In this document: piece by piece, positions 29,217-40,519 of the stretch | Numbering within the stretch: position 1 is the stretch's first letter | Layout of the letters: each line of letters opens with the position of its first letter | Source: an uncultured Sphingomonas sp. | GTDB lineage: Bacteria > Pseudomonadota > Alphaproteobacteria > Sphingomonadales > Sphingomonadaceae | DNA length: 64,000 bases | Reading direction: 5' to 3' | Assembly (NCBI RefSeq): GCF_937859915.1 | Contig: NZ_CALMAW010000024.1 | Span: 19,418 to 83,417, forward strand | Made by a program: the position numbers and the translations under genes | The notes under the pieces: model-generated | The model's input: the letters and a program-made list of their open reading frames with translations, nothing else | Databases searched by the model: none | What the model was told of the DNA's origin: nothing

Positions 29217-29621
29217 ATGCGAACCCCCCTCACGCTCCGCGCCGCCCCGGCTCTCGCCGGATTCCTCCTCCTCACGCTCGCCGGGTGCAACAACCAGCCG
29301 ACCAACATCGGCGCCGACGAGACCGACGACATGAAGACCCAGCTGGCGACCGCCAAGCCGGTCTCGCTGCCGCCGTCGATCGCCGCGACCAAGTCGCTGC
29401 GCTGCGCCGACAACAGCGTCGTGTTCGTCGACTTCTATTCGGACGGCAAGAGCGCCGGCGTCCATCTCAAGAAGGACAGCCCGCCGACGATCGTCAAGGC
29501 TGACGCGGCCGGCAAGCCGATGACGGCGGACGGCGGCTATGTGATCGACGGCTCGCAGACGGCGTCTTCGGTCAAGGTCACGCTGCCGGGCAAGCCTGCA
29601 CAGAGCTGCGACACCGAATAA
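29217..29621 (+). CDS. Lipoprotein resembling MliC-type lysozyme inhibitors
   Basis: From ATG 29217 this encodes 134 residues. The signal ends in the lipobox LAGC with Cys24 as the lipid site. The mature domain starts with SLRCADNSVVFVDFYSDG and ends with PAQSC, so two Cys bracket a small beta-rich domain. KPMTADGGYVI lies where MliC proteins carry their SASGxxY loop. MliC binds C-type lysozyme in the periplasm or at the outer membrane. The likeness is by pattern only; an unrelated beta lipoprotein is possible. A strong terminator follows. Confidence 0.7.
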   Translation: MRTPLTLRAAPALAGFLLLTLAGCNNQPTNIGADETDDMKTQLATAKPVSLPPSIAATKSLRCADNSVVFVDFYSDGKSAGVHLKKDSPPTIVKADAAGKPMTADGGYVIDGSQTASSVKVTLPGKPAQSCDTE

Positions 29622-29648
29622 GCGCGGCGGCTTTTCCTGAAACACCCA

Positions 29649-29676
29649 GGCCGGCGACGATCTCGCCGGCCTTTTT
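29649..29676 (+). terminator. Rho-independent terminator
   Basis: A perfect 9-bp stem GGCCGGCGA / TCGCCGGCC with a 5-nt loop is followed by five T, 27 bp after the lipoprotein stop and before purL on the same strand. Confidence 0.9.
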
Positions 29677-29763
29677 CTTGAGCCGCGCGCAAAGCCACCA
29701 CGCCTGCAAAGCCGCTAACGCCATCCTTCCCTAATCCGCGCCTCCGCGCTATCGGCTCGCGGC

Positions 29764-31962
<2,199 letters not shown>

Positions 31963-32070
31963 CGACGCAGGCCCTTCCCGCGAGACGGCGAGGCGAAGGA
32001 AATGTTGACCCAGGCGTCATCTTGCGATTCGATCGTCCCGACCGCGAGTAGCGCGGCCGAGGAGACGAGC

Positions 32071-32274
32071 ATGATCCGATCGCTGATGACCGCCGCTGCC
32101 CTGCTGTCGCTGGCCGCCGCGCCCGCGCTGGCCGCGCCGTGCAAGGACGCCAAGGGCAAGTTCACCAAATGCCCGCCAGCCGCCGCCCCTGCCGGCGCGC
32201 GCTGCAAGGATGCCAAGGGCAAGTTCGCCAAGTGCGGCGCCCCTGGCGCGACGCCGATCGCTGCCAAGAAATGA
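32071..32274 (+). CDS. Tiny secreted protein with two CKDAKGKF-KC repeats
   Basis: From ATG 32071, with GGAGA about 6 bp upstream, this encodes 67 residues. A signal peptide (1-21, MIRSLMTAAALLSLAAAPALA) leaves a 46-residue mature part made of two near-identical units, CKDAKGKFTKC and CKDAKGKFAKC, joined by a Pro/Ala linker and ended by a short tail with two Lys. The four Cys could form two loops or bind a metal; the protein is basic. Function is unknown. An upstream in-frame ATG (32002) would spoil the signal peptide. Confidence 0.75.
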   Translation: MIRSLMTAAALLSLAAAPALAAPCKDAKGKFTKCPPAAAPAGARCKDAKGKFAKCGAPGATPIAAKK

Positions 32275-32281
32275 TCTCAAG

Positions 32282-32313
32282 GCCCGGCGGCGGCATATGG
32301 CGGCCGCCGGGCA
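32282..32313 (+). terminator. Hairpin after the CKDAKGKF gene
   Basis: A 10-bp stem GCCCGGCGGC / GCCGCCGGGC with an 11-nt loop lies a few bases after the stop. There is no T-run, so it may only stabilise the 3' end or act with Rho. Confidence 0.5.
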
Positions 32314-32418
32314 CTTGCCGATGCCGGCAGCTGATAGACGCCCGAAACGCGGTCTGACGACCTATGAACCGCCGGCTCCCGGCTTGACGCTCTGGTCCCG
32401 CCGCGACACGTCCGTACG

Positions 32419-33666
32419 ATGACAGCCGTCCCCCGCTACGCCTCGATCGACGCGCTGCGCGGGCTTGCGGTGATGGGCATCCTGCTGATGAATATCGCCG
32501 ATTTCGCACTGCCGTCGGGCGCCTATTTCAATCCCCTCGCCGGCGGCGGCACGCGGCCCGTCGATCTCGCGGCCTGGGCGGTGTCGTTCGTGCTGGTCGA
32601 CGGCAAGATGCGTGCGCTCTTCTCCATCCTGTTCGGCGCCTCGACGCTGATCGTGGTCGAACGCGCCGAGGCGGCGGGCCGCAACGGCACGCGCGTCCAC
32701 TTTGCGCGGATGGCGACGCTCGGGTTGTTCGGCGTCGCACACCTCCTCCTGATCTGGCCGGGGGACATCCTGCTCCACTATGCGCTGGTCGGCACATTGG
32801 CGCTGCCATTCGCGCTGCTCGAGCCCCGCCAGCAATTGCGCATCGCTATCCTGTTGCTGTGCGTGCAACTGGTCGTCGGCGCGCTGTTCTTCCTCAATTT
32901 CGTCGAGCTGCGCCACGCCGCCAGCCTGGCCGACGCCAGCGCCGCGACGCGCGCCGCCTGGCACAGCTTCGCCGATGGCGTCGGGGTCGGCCAGCCATCG
33001 GACGTCGCCGCGGAGATCGCGGTGGCGCGCGGATCGTGGCATGGTTTCGTCGCGCACAACCTTGCCGTCCAAGGCGGCGGGCCGGTCTTCCTGCTCGCCT
33101 TCGACGGCTTCGAGACGCTGGCGTTCATGCTGATCGGAATGGCGGCGCTACGGTCGGGGTTCGTTACCGGGACGTGGACGCGGGCGCGCTATCTGCGCTG
33201 GTCGGGGCTCGGGTTCGCGGTCGGCCTGCCGCCGACGGTCGCCCTGTGCGGGCTGAGTGCCGCCGGCGGTTTCGATACGCTCACAACGTTTGCGGCGGCG
33301 ACGCTTGGCAGCGTGCCCTTCCGCCCGATCCTGGCGCTCGCCGAGGCCAGCCTCGCGCTCGCCTGGCTGACAGGCCGTCCGCATCCGCGGCTCGAGGCGG
33401 CAGGCCGCGTCGCGTTCAGCAACTATCTCGGCACCAGCATCGTCATGATGCTGGTCTTCGACGGCTGGGGCCTCGGGCTGTTCGGCCGGGTGGAACGAGT
33501 CATGCTCTACCCGATCGTCCTCGCGACATGGGCGGCGATGCTGACATGGAGCCCATGGTGGCTAGCGCGCTTCCGCTACGGCCCGCTCGAATGGGCGTGG
33601 CGCTCGCTCGCGCGCGGAAAAGCGCAAGCGATGCGCATAAATGATATTGCAACTGTGTCGCAGTAG
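32419..33666 (+). CDS. DUF418-family membrane protein
   Basis: This 415-residue protein has about eight to ten membrane segments. The start IDALRGLAVMGILLMNI is the usual signature of DUF418/YeiB-type proteins, which share a fold with acyltransferase-3 membrane enzymes. FGASTLIVVERAEA and the C-terminal DUF418 part (about 240-395; GRVAFSNYLGTSIVMMLVF, GPLEWAWRSL) agree. Such proteins are suspected to be transporters or acyltransferases, but no activity is established. It ends 33 bp before bfd and may be co-transcribed with it. Confidence 0.88.
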   Translation: MTAVPRYASIDALRGLAVMGILLMNIADFALPSGAYFNPLAGGGTRPVDLAAWAVSFVLVDGKMRALFSILFGASTLIVVERAEAAGRNGTRVHFARMATLGLFGVAHLLLIWPGDILLHYALVGTLALPFALLEPRQQLRIAILLLCVQLVVGALFFLNFVELRHAASLADASAATRAAWHSFADGVGVGQPSDVAAEIAVARGSWHGFVAHNLAVQGGGPVFLLAFDGFETLAFMLIGMAALRSGFVTGTWTRARYLRWSGLGFAVGLPPTVALCGLSAAGGFDTLTTFAAATLGSVPFRPILALAEASLALAWLTGRPHPRLEAAGRVAFSNYLGTSIVMMLVFDGWGLGLFGRVERVMLYPIVLATWAAMLTWSPWWLARFRYGPLEWAWRSLARGKAQAMRINDIATVSQ

Positions 33667-33699
33667 TCCTAGTCTGATGTCATCGCCATCGGAGGCACT

Positions 33700-33870
33700 A
33701 TGGTCGTCTGCATCTGCAATGCGTTGCGTGAAAACCAGGTACGGGACGCCGCGCGCGCCGGTTGCCGCGATCCACTTTCCGCCTATGCCTCCCTGGGATG
33801 CCGCCCGCGCTGCGGTCAGTGCGTGCCCTTCGCGCGCGAGCTGATCGCGTCCGAATCCGCTGCCGCCTGA
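33700..33870 (+). CDS. bfd: Bacterioferritin-associated ferredoxin
   Basis: This 56-residue protein starts at ATG 33700 with GGAGG 4-9 bp upstream. The BFD [2Fe-2S] pattern is visible: CIC near residue 4-6 and CRPRCGQC near 36-43. Bfd passes electrons to bacterioferritin to release stored iron. It stands directly before bfr, its expected partner. I see no convincing Fur box upstream. Confidence 0.9.
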   Translation: MVVCICNALRENQVRDAARAGCRDPLSAYASLGCRPRCGQCVPFARELIASESAAA

Positions 33871-33881
33871 AAGCGCCGTCT

Positions 33882-33907
33882 GCGAACGACTTGCGCGAGT
33901 CGTTCGC
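33882..33907. other. Hairpin between bfd and bfr
   Basis: A perfect 10-bp stem GCGAACGACT / AGTCGTTCGC with a 6-nt loop lies 11 bp after the bfd stop. No T-run follows. It could adjust the relative amounts of bfd and bfr mRNA. Confidence 0.6.
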
Positions 33908-33964
33908 GGTGGGATTTGCGCCTGATCGGGGTTAAACCACGCTTCTGCACATTGGGAGCTGGGT

Positions 33965-34465
33965 ATGAAGGGCGACGCACGCGTCATCGAGATATTGAAC
34001 GTGGCGCTCAAGAACGAGCTGACCGCGATTAACCAATATTGGCTTCACTATCGCATGCTCGACCATTGGGGCGTGCAGAAGCTCGCCGATTTCGAGCGCC
34101 ACGAATCGATCGACGAGATGAAGCATGCCGATTGGCTGTCGGAGCGCATCCTGTTTCTCGACGGCCTGCCTAATTTCCAGCTGCTCGGTCGCCTGCGCAT
34201 CGGCGAATCGGTCGAAGAGATCCTCAAGGCCGACATGGCGCTCGAAGAGGAGGCGATCCCGACGCTGCGCGACGGCATCGCGCAGGCCGAATCGGTGCGC
34301 GACTATGTATCGCGCGACCTGTTCCTCAAGATCCTCGCCAACGAGGAGGAGCATGTCGACTATCTCGAGAAGCAGTTCGACCTGATCAAGCTGATGGGGA
34401 TCGGCAACTACATCCAGCTGCAGAGCAAGCCTGCGAACGAGGAAGGCGCCTCGACCGGAGACTGA
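33965..34465 (+). CDS. bfr: Bacterioferritin
   Basis: Bfr forms a 24-subunit cage that oxidises and stores iron. The product has 166 residues. The ferroxidase ligands Glu18, Glu51, His54, Glu94, Glu127 and His130 are all at family positions, and the haem ligand Met52 is present in HESIDEMKH. The start MKGDARVIEILN is typical. It follows bfd on the same strand, so iron storage and release are encoded together. Confidence 0.97.
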   Translation: MKGDARVIEILNVALKNELTAINQYWLHYRMLDHWGVQKLADFERHESIDEMKHADWLSERILFLDGLPNFQLLGRLRIGESVEEILKADMALEEEAIPTLRDGIAQAESVRDYVSRDLFLKILANEEEHVDYLEKQFDLIKLMGIGNYIQLQSKPANEEGASTGD

Positions 34466-34569
34466 CTCCCAGGCCGTGCGGCGTGGGGGCAATCGCGCTC
34501 ATGCCGCGCGGCGGCTGTGCCCCGGCGCGTTCGGGCCGAAACGTTATCGATACGCGCGCAGGCGACGCC

Positions 34570-35004
34570 TCAGCGCTGGGCGACCCCGAAGCTGCCCGAC
34601 GCCTTACGGCCGAAACCCGTGGTGCGGCGGTCGACCAGCGGATTGACCTCGCGGTCGAACAGACGGAGCGTCGCCTCGAACAGCGGGCGCAGTTCGACAA
34701 TGCGCTCGATCAGTTCGTCCGGCGTCTCGCGCGCCTCGACGCAGCGCCGCGCGGTCGCCTCGATCTCCTCGGCGATCTCGGCGAGCGGCATCGCACCAAA
34801 TTGTCGCGCCTCGCCCTTCAGCGTATGCGCGGGCAACACCAGCGCGGCCGCGGAGCGATCGCGAATCGCCTGCTCGATGACACCGACGGCCTTGATTCCG
34901 TCTTCGCGGAAATAGCCGAGAATACGCACGAATCCGGAGCCAAGCTCGGTGCGTACGCGGGCGAAAACGCCCCAATCGACCAGTTCTGCGGCTCCCATCG
35001 CCAC
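34570..35004 (-). CDS. Orphan Hpt-domain phosphotransfer protein
   Basis: From GTG 35004 (AAGGGGA seven bases upstream; ATG 34998 is an alternative) this encodes 144 residues. The Hpt signature with the phospho-accepting His60 is AHTLKGEARQFG. The helical bundle covers about 10-105. A basic, Gly-rich tail follows. Hpt proteins relay phosphate between response-regulator receivers; no kinase or regulator lies nearby, so its partners are unknown. It is convergent with bfr. Confidence 0.85.
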   Translation of the reverse strand: MAMGAAELVDWGVFARVRTELGSGFVRILGYFREDGIKAVGVIEQAIRDRSAAALVLPAHTLKGEARQFGAMPLAEIAEEIEATARRCVEARETPDELIERIVELRPLFEATLRLFDREVNPLVDRRTTGFGRKASGSFGVAQR

Positions 35005-35068
35005 GAGCGATCCCCTTGAACACAGTATCTAATATTCGAGCTATGCCAGTATTGGGGTAAATAGAGCG

Positions 35069-35296
35069 TTACCGTCGCATAGCGTTTAGTCGAAGGCCCT
35101 GCCCAATTTCCGTTGCCTGCGGTGATATCCGCCAGCCGCGCTCGTCCGCGACCGCGGTGATTTCGCGCGCCGCGGCGGGGTCGTCCGCCACCACAAGGAT
35201 CACCGCGCCCAGTGCGGCTTCACGGATCGCGCGCGCAACCCGGAGTGCCGGCCACGGGCAGCGGAGCCCCCGCAGATCGAGCAGCGTCTCGCTCAA
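35069..35296 (-). CDS. tusA: TusA/SirA-family sulfur-carrier protein
   Basis: From TTG 35296, which overlaps the der stop as TTGA, this encodes 75 residues. The family signature is [12 protein letters not shown] with the likely sulfur-carrying Cys13 in CPWP. TusA hands persulfide sulfur to tRNA thiolation and other pathways. Family members also include redox or selenium paralogues, so the exact pathway is uncertain. It is coupled to der. Confidence 0.85.
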   Translation of the reverse strand: MSETLLDLRGLRCPWPALRVARAIREAALGAVILVVADDPAAAREITAVADERGWRISPQATEIGQGLRLNAMRR

Positions 35297-36687
35297 TCGT
35301 CGCGCGTGTCGTTGGGCCGGTTGCCGTAGGGGTTCTTGGGCGCACGCAGCGTCAGCCGCACCGGCACCGCGCCGAAGCCGAGATCCTTGCGAATGCCGTT
35401 GAGCAGATAGCGCTGATAGCTGACCGGGAGCTGATCGACGCGCGTGCCGAACAGCACGAAGCCGGGCGGCCGCGTCTTGGCTTGCGTCAGGTAGCGCAGC
35501 TTGATCCGCTTGCCGCCGGGCGCGGGCGGCGGGTTGCGCTCGACCGCCTGCTCGAACCAGCGGTTGAGCGCGCCGGTGCCGACGCGCTTGGACCAGGCGT
35601 CGCGCGTCTCGAAGGCAGCGGCGAGCAGCTGGTCGAGGCCCTTGCCCGTCTCCGCCGACACGGTGAGCAGCGGCACGCCCTTGACCTGGCTGAGCCCCTC
35701 GTCGAGCGCCGCCTTGACGCCGTTGAACAGCGCCGAGGCGCCTTCGGCGACGTCCCATTTGTTGAGCGCGATCACCAGCGCACGGCCTTCGGACAGCACC
35801 TTGTCCGCGATCCGCAGGTCCTGCGCCTCGAGCCCGCGCGTCGCATCTAGCAGCAGCACGACGACCTCGGCGAAATCGACCGCGCGCATCGTGTCGGAGG
35901 CGGACAGCTTTTCGAGCTTGTCCTCGATCTTGGCCTTCTTGCGCAGCCCCGCCGTGTCGATCAGCCGCACCGCCCGCTCGCGACCCTCGGGGCTCGGCCA
36001 CATCCAGTCGATCGAGATCGAATCGCGCGTGATGCCGGCTTCCGGCCCGGTGATCAGCCGCTGCTCGCCAAGCATCTTGTTGACCAGCGTCGACTTGCCC
36101 GCATTGGGGCGGCCGACGATCGCGAGCTTGAGGATCGCGTCGGGATCCTCCTCGTCATCGTCGGGCGCCTCCTCTTCGACGTCGCCGCGCTCGATATGCG
36201 GCAGCAGCACCTCGAACAGATCAGCCATGCCGTCGCCATGCTCGGCCGACAGCGCGATCGGATCGCCGAGACCCAACCGGAACGCCTCGAAGATCGCCGA
36301 TTCGGCGGCGCGGCCCTCCGCCTTGTTGGCGAGCAGGATGATCGGCGTGTCGCTGCCGCGCAGCCAGCGCGCGACCTCGGCATCGAGCGGGGTTACGCCC
36401 GCACGCGCGTCGATCATGAACAACGCGGCGTCGGCTTGCGCCACCGCGGCCTCGGTCTGCGCGCGCATCCGGCCCGGAAGCGTCTGCGCATCGTCTTCCT
36501 CATAGCCGGCCGTGTCGATGATGCGGAACTGCAGCCCGAGCAGGTCGGCGTCGCCCTCGCGCCGGTCGCGCGTGACACCCGGACGATCGTCGACCAACGC
36601 GATGCGCTTGCCGACGAGGCGGTTGAACAATGTCGACTTGCCGACATTGGGGCGGCCGATGATCGCGACGGTAGGCTGTTGCTTCAT
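35293..36687 (-). CDS. der: Ribosome-assembly GTPase Der (EngA)
   Basis: Der carries two GTPase domains in tandem and acts in maturation of the 50S subunit. The product has 464 residues: first P-loop GRPNVGKST (11-19), an acidic linker ([14 protein letters not shown]), second P-loop GRPNAGKST (about residue 200), and a C-terminal KH-like domain with [17 protein letters not shown]. It stands downstream of bamB, an order also known from enterobacteria (yfgM-bamB-der). Confidence 0.97.
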   Translation of the reverse strand: MKQQPTVAIIGRPNVGKSTLFNRLVGKRIALVDDRPGVTRDRREGDADLLGLQFRIIDTAGYEEDDAQTLPGRMRAQTEAAVAQADAALFMIDARAGVTPLDAEVARWLRGSDTPIILLANKAEGRAAESAIFEAFRLGLGDPIALSAEHGDGMADLFEVLLPHIERGDVEEEAPDDDEEDPDAILKLAIVGRPNAGKSTLVNKMLGEQRLITGPEAGITRDSISIDWMWPSPEGRERAVRLIDTAGLRKKAKIEDKLEKLSASDTMRAVDFAEVVVLLLDATRGLEAQDLRIADKVLSEGRALVIALNKWDVAEGASALFNGVKAALDEGLSQVKGVPLLTVSAETGKGLDQLLAAAFETRDAWSKRVGTGALNRWFEQAVERNPPPAPGGKRIKLRYLTQAKTRPPGFVLFGTRVDQLPVSYQRYLLNGIRKDLGFGAVPVRLTLRAPKNPYGNRPNDTRDD

Positions 36688-36793
36688 ATCAAATCTCCGC
36701 CGCCGCCCCTACACGATCGCCCGCGGGCGTTCGCCCCCTAAACGACTGCTCCAGGAGCGCACCCCTGCAAGACAGGGACAGCGGCGGCGCGGC

Positions 36794-38197
36794 CTACCGG
36801 AGCGCGGCGAGCTTGTTGTCGCTCGACAGCAGGAACATCATGTTGTTGGCGATGATCGGCGCGAGTGAGAACGGCTTCTTCGACACCTTCTCGGTCGAGA
36901 CGACCTTGCCGGTGTCGACCGCGACCGAAACCAGCGCTCCCTGCGAGTTGGTCAGCCACAGCTTGCCGCCGCCGAGCACGGGCCCGCTCCAGATGATCTG
37001 GTTGGTCTTCTTGGTTTCGTTCTTCCAATGCGGCAGCTGGGTCGACCAGCGGATTTTGCCCGTCGTGCGCTGGACGCAATAGAGATGCGCGTCGTCGGCG
37101 ACGACGAACAGCCAATCGCCACCAAGCGCCGGCGTCGAGATGCCACCGATGTTGATCTCCCACAGCCGCTGGCCGGTGAGCAGGTCGAGCGCGACCATGC
37201 GGCCGCCGGCGCCCACCGCATAGACGCGCGTGTCGTCGATCACCGGGCTGGCATCGACGTCGGTGACGTCGCCGACCGTCGTCGACATGCTGGTGCGGGT
37301 CAGCGCGTCCTGCCACACGACGCGGCCATTCTCGTAGCGATAGGCGTCGAGATCGCCCGACGAGAAGCCGGCGATCACCGTGCTACGCGCGACCGCGGGC
37401 GCTCCCGTGCCGAACACGCCGGCGGTCTCGAGCGGGCCGCTTGCGGTCCACTGGGTCGTGCCGTCGGCGAGGTTGAGCGCGTAGATCTGGTTGTCCTGGC
37501 TCATCACATAGGCCGAGCCGCCGGCGATGCCCGGGGCGCCGCGCAGCGGGCCGCCCGGCGTCACGCGCCAGCCGATCTTGCCGGTCGCCGCATCGAGCTG
37601 CGCGACCTCGCCAAGCCCGTTGGTCGCATACAGCTTGCCGTCGTCGAAGCTGACGCCGCCGCCGAACAGCGAGGCGGTGTAGCGCTTATGCTCCTTCTGT
37701 CCGAGCAGGCCGGGAATCCCCGCCTTGCGCAGCGCCGGGCCGGGCGTGCCCTTGATCTGCGTCGACCACAATTCCTTGCCCGAGGCCGCGTCATAGGCAC
37801 GGACGTTGGCGAGCGTATCGATCACATAGACATGGCCGCCCGCCACCACCGGTGGCGCTGCCAACCGCGCCGCCTTGCTCGACTTGGCGAGCTGGACCGT
37901 CCAAATCCGCTGCGGGCTGGCGCCGAGCGCGAGATTGCCCATCGCCTTCTGCGAATTGCCGCCGGGCTGCGTCCACTCGGCATTGGGCTGCGCCTCGGGC
38001 ACGGTCACCGGCGTGGTGACGATCGATGCGTCGTTGCCCGCGCTGCTCTCGACCGTCAGCACCGGAATGCGCTCGCCGAGCACCTCGGTCTTGGGCTTCT
38101 TGTCGCCCTTGAAGATACCGCAGCCCGACAGCAGCGCGACCGCGGTCAGCGCCGTCGCCAGCGCCGTTACCGACGATTTCGTCCTGCGCGTGCCCAT
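36794..38197 (-). CDS. bamB: Outer-membrane assembly lipoprotein BamB
   Basis: BamB is the beta-propeller lipoprotein of the BAM complex that inserts outer-membrane proteins. From ATG 38197 it has 467 residues. The signal ends in LLSGC with lipid Cys26. PQQ-like propeller repeats fill about 95-465 (for example ASGKELWSTQIKG, ATGKIGWRV, LTGQRLWEINIGG). The frame is open to ATG 38272, which shares a base with the yfgM stop (TGATG). That start would put 25 extra residues before the signal peptide, so I prefer 38197. Confidence 0.92.
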   Translation of the reverse strand: MGTRRTKSSVTALATALTAVALLSGCGIFKGDKKPKTEVLGERIPVLTVESSAGNDASIVTTPVTVPEAQPNAEWTQPGGNSQKAMGNLALGASPQRIWTVQLAKSSKAARLAAPPVVAGGHVYVIDTLANVRAYDAASGKELWSTQIKGTPGPALRKAGIPGLLGQKEHKRYTASLFGGGVSFDDGKLYATNGLGEVAQLDAATGKIGWRVTPGGPLRGAPGIAGGSAYVMSQDNQIYALNLADGTTQWTASGPLETAGVFGTGAPAVARSTVIAGFSSGDLDAYRYENGRVVWQDALTRTSMSTTVGDVTDVDASPVIDDTRVYAVGAGGRMVALDLLTGQRLWEINIGGISTPALGGDWLFVVADDAHLYCVQRTTGKIRWSTQLPHWKNETKKTNQIIWSGPVLGGGKLWLTNSQGALVSVAVDTGKVVSTEKVSKKPFSLAPIIANNMMFLLSSDNKLAALR

Positions 38198-38271
38198 ACT
38201 GTCCCGCCCCATCATATTGTCATAGTCCTGTCGTGTCGTAGCCGGCGCCCGGGCGCCCGATCGCGCCGCCA

Positions 38272-38970
38272 TCAGGAGGCCGGGCTGTCGGAGGGCTGAA
38301 CGGGGTCGAAGCCGAGATCGGCGGCAAGCTGGGCGACGCGCGATTGCAGCGTGCGGGGCACGGTCGGGTCCTTGGTCATCGCGACGAACAGCGCGCCGGC
38401 CTGCTTGGGCTGGCCCATCCGCATATAGGCGACGCCGAGCATCTCGCCCGCGCTGCCGAACCAGGGATTGCCGGTGACGGCGATCGGCTTGAGCCGCGCG
38501 ACCGCGGCCTGGGGCGTGATCGTGTCGAAATCGATCGTGGTCGCGCGCAGCGTCGCGACGTCGCGCAACTGCTGCGGCACCGCGCTATCGTTCGCGATCG
38601 CCAGGAAGGCGGCCGCCGCGGCCGGAGCCTTGCCGTCCTTCACGAGGATGTCGGCCTGGAGCATCCGCGCGAGCGGCGCATAGCCTTTGTCGTGCGTGTC
38701 GACGAGCGTCTGCAGCGTCTTGCCCGCCTGCGCCTCCTGGTTGGCGTTGAGCGACGCCATCGCGGCGATCAGCTGGTCGCCATGCTCGCCCGCCACCGCC
38801 GCACGGTGCGAGCGCCACCACAGCGCCACGCCAAGGACGATCAGCGCCAGCACGACCAGCCCGGCCAGCATCACGCCATAGCGGCGCGCGGCCTCGCCGA
38901 GCTTCTCGCGGCGCACTTCGTCGTCGACCTCACGAAAGAAGGCGTCGTTATTCTGCGGGGTCAGGGCCAA
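38272..38970 (-). CDS. YfgM-like tetratricopeptide membrane protein
   Basis: From TTG 38970 (GGAG seven bases upstream) this encodes 232 residues. A cytoplasmic N-terminus (REVDDEVRREKLGEAARRYG) precedes one membrane segment (about 32-52) and a periplasmic TPR-like domain of helices. In E. coli YfgM is an ancillary SecYEG subunit working with PpiD, and the gene precedes bamB and der as here. The ortholog call rests on architecture and neighbourhood. Confidence 0.88.
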   Translation of the reverse strand: MALTPQNNDAFFREVDDEVRREKLGEAARRYGVMLAGLVVLALIVLGVALWWRSHRAAVAGEHGDQLIAAMASLNANQEAQAGKTLQTLVDTHDKGYAPLARMLQADILVKDGKAPAAAAAFLAIANDSAVPQQLRDVATLRATTIDFDTITPQAAVARLKPIAVTGNPWFGSAGEMLGVAYMRMGQPKQAGALFVAMTKDPTVPRTLQSRVAQLAADLGFDPVQPSDSPAS

Positions 38971-39041
38971 TCGAAATCTCCAGGGGCGGTCCGCCCGAAA
39001 TTGCCGCGGACCTTAGCGGCGTCGCGGCCGGAACGGAACAG

Positions 39042-39914
39042 CTACTTGGGCGCGTAGGTCTCGGCCGCGGTTGGAAAGGCGCGCGACCGCACCTCACACG
39101 CATAGGCCTGCGCCGCCGCCGTGATGCGCGGCGCCAGATCCTCGTATCGCTTCACGAAGCGCGCGGTGCGCTCGAACATGCCGAGCATGTCGTCGATCAC
39201 CAGCACCTGGCCATCGCACTGCGCCGAGGCGCCGATGCCGATCGTCGGGCAGGCGACCTCGCGCGTGATCCGCGCGGCGATCGGCTCGACCACGCCCTCG
39301 ATCACCAGCGCGAACGCGCCCGCATCGGCGACCGAGGTGGCATCGCGGACGATCTTCTGTTCCTCCACCTGGCTCCGCCCCCGCGCCGCATAACCGCCGA
39401 GCATGTTGACCGCCTGCGGGGTGAGCCCGACATGGCCGACCACCGGGATGCCGCGCGCGACCAGGAAGGCAACCGTCTCCGCCATCGCCTCGCCGCCCTC
39501 GAGCTTGACCGCGGCGGCCCCCGTCTCCTTGAGGATGCGCGCGGCGGAGGCGAAGGCGTGCTGGGGCGAGGCCTCGTAGCTGCCGAACGGCATGTCGATC
39601 ACGACGACGCTATGCCAGCTGCCGCGCACCACTGCGGCGCCATGCGCGCACATCATCTCGAGGCTGACCGGGATCGTCGAGGGCAGGCCGTAGATCACCT
39701 GCCCCAGGCTGTCGCCGACGAGCAGCATGTCGCAGTGCGGATCGAGCAGCTGCGCCATCCGCGCGGTATAGGCGGTGAGCATCACCACCGGCTCGGCGAC
39801 GGGCTCGGGCCCGGTCTTGCGCGCGAGAATCGCGGGCGCGGTCAGCCGCTTCATCGGTGCCGGCGTCGGCGTGGCACGGCTGGTCGCGCTGTCGAGCGTG
39901 AAGGTGGTGGACAT
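39042..39914 (-). CDS. panB: Ketopantoate hydroxymethyltransferase
   Basis: PanB transfers a hydroxymethyl group from 5,10-methylene-THF to ketoisovalerate, the first step to pantothenate and CoA. From ATG 39914 it has 290 residues. [16 protein letters not shown], the metal-binding [31 protein letters not shown], and [21 protein letters not shown] are all present. The C-terminus is [11 protein letters not shown]. No panC is near. Confidence 0.95.
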   Translation of the reverse strand: MSTTFTLDSATSRATPTPAPMKRLTAPAILARKTGPEPVAEPVVMLTAYTARMAQLLDPHCDMLLVGDSLGQVIYGLPSTIPVSLEMMCAHGAAVVRGSWHSVVVIDMPFGSYEASPQHAFASAARILKETGAAAVKLEGGEAMAETVAFLVARGIPVVGHVGLTPQAVNMLGGYAARGRSQVEEQKIVRDATSVADAGAFALVIEGVVEPIAARITREVACPTIGIGASAQCDGQVLVIDDMLGMFERTARFVKRYEDLAPRITAAAQAYACEVRSRAFPTAAETYAPK

Positions 39915-39977
39915 GGGCAACGTCTAGCCGGTGGCGCGGCGGCGGGCAAATCGTGCGGCAATGCGATCCCGTATGAT

Positions 39978-40325
39978 CTATCCCACTGCCGCCGCGTAGA
40001 CGTCCGGCTTGAACCCGACCAGCGTTCGGCCGCCAAGGTCGAGCACGGGCCGCTTGATCATCGAGGGCTGCGCCGACATCAGCGCGATCGCCTTGCCGGC
40101 GTCGATCCCCTCGCGGTCCGCGTCGGGCAGCGTGCGGAAGGTCGTGCCGGCGCGGTTGAGGATCGTCTCCCAGCCATGTTCGGCGACCCACTTGGCCAGC
40201 GTCGCGCCATCGATCCCCGACGCCTTGTAGTCGTGGAAGGCATAAGCGACGCCCTGCGCGTCGAGCCAGGCGCGCGCCTTCTTGATCGTGTCGCAATTCT
40301 TGATGCCGTACAGCGTTGGCGTCAC
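39978..40325 (-). CDS. ArsC/Spx-family thioredoxin-fold protein (YffB-like)
   Basis: From GTG 40325 this encodes 115 residues. LYGIKNCDTIKKARAWL holds the single active-type Cys11 (one-Cys pattern, not CXXC) and IKRPVLDLGGRTLVGF is the family's C-terminal signature. The E. coli relative YffB may be a GSH-dependent thiol reductase. True arsenate reductase activity is unlikely without an ars context. It sits upstream of panB on the same strand. Confidence 0.88.
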   Translation of the reverse strand: MTPTLYGIKNCDTIKKARAWLDAQGVAYAFHDYKASGIDGATLAKWVAEHGWETILNRAGTTFRTLPDADREGIDAGKAIALMSAQPSMIKRPVLDLGGRTLVGFKPDVYAAAVG

Positions 40326-40519
40326 GCCCTATCCTTCCGATCCTGGCCGTCATGTGGGCAATAGCAAGCGGCGGCGGGAAACACAGTGGTTCGTCGTCGT
40401 GCCAGGGCCGGCGTCACGATGGCGGCACGGCGACGCGAACGCAGCCTAACCCACCGTTAACCTCTTTCGCCTACCGACCGCACCGCGCTGAAAAGTCAGC
40501 ACAAAAAGGGGTAGAGCTT

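Noticed and set aside
33640..33699. Fur or Irr box before bfd
   Set aside because: The AT-rich stretch ATGATATTGCAACTG has some likeness but does not match a 19-bp Fur palindrome or another iron box well enough.
39978..40325. Arsenate reductase
   Set aside because: The protein keeps the fold and a Cys but fits the YffB-like subgroup, and there are no arsenic-resistance genes nearby.
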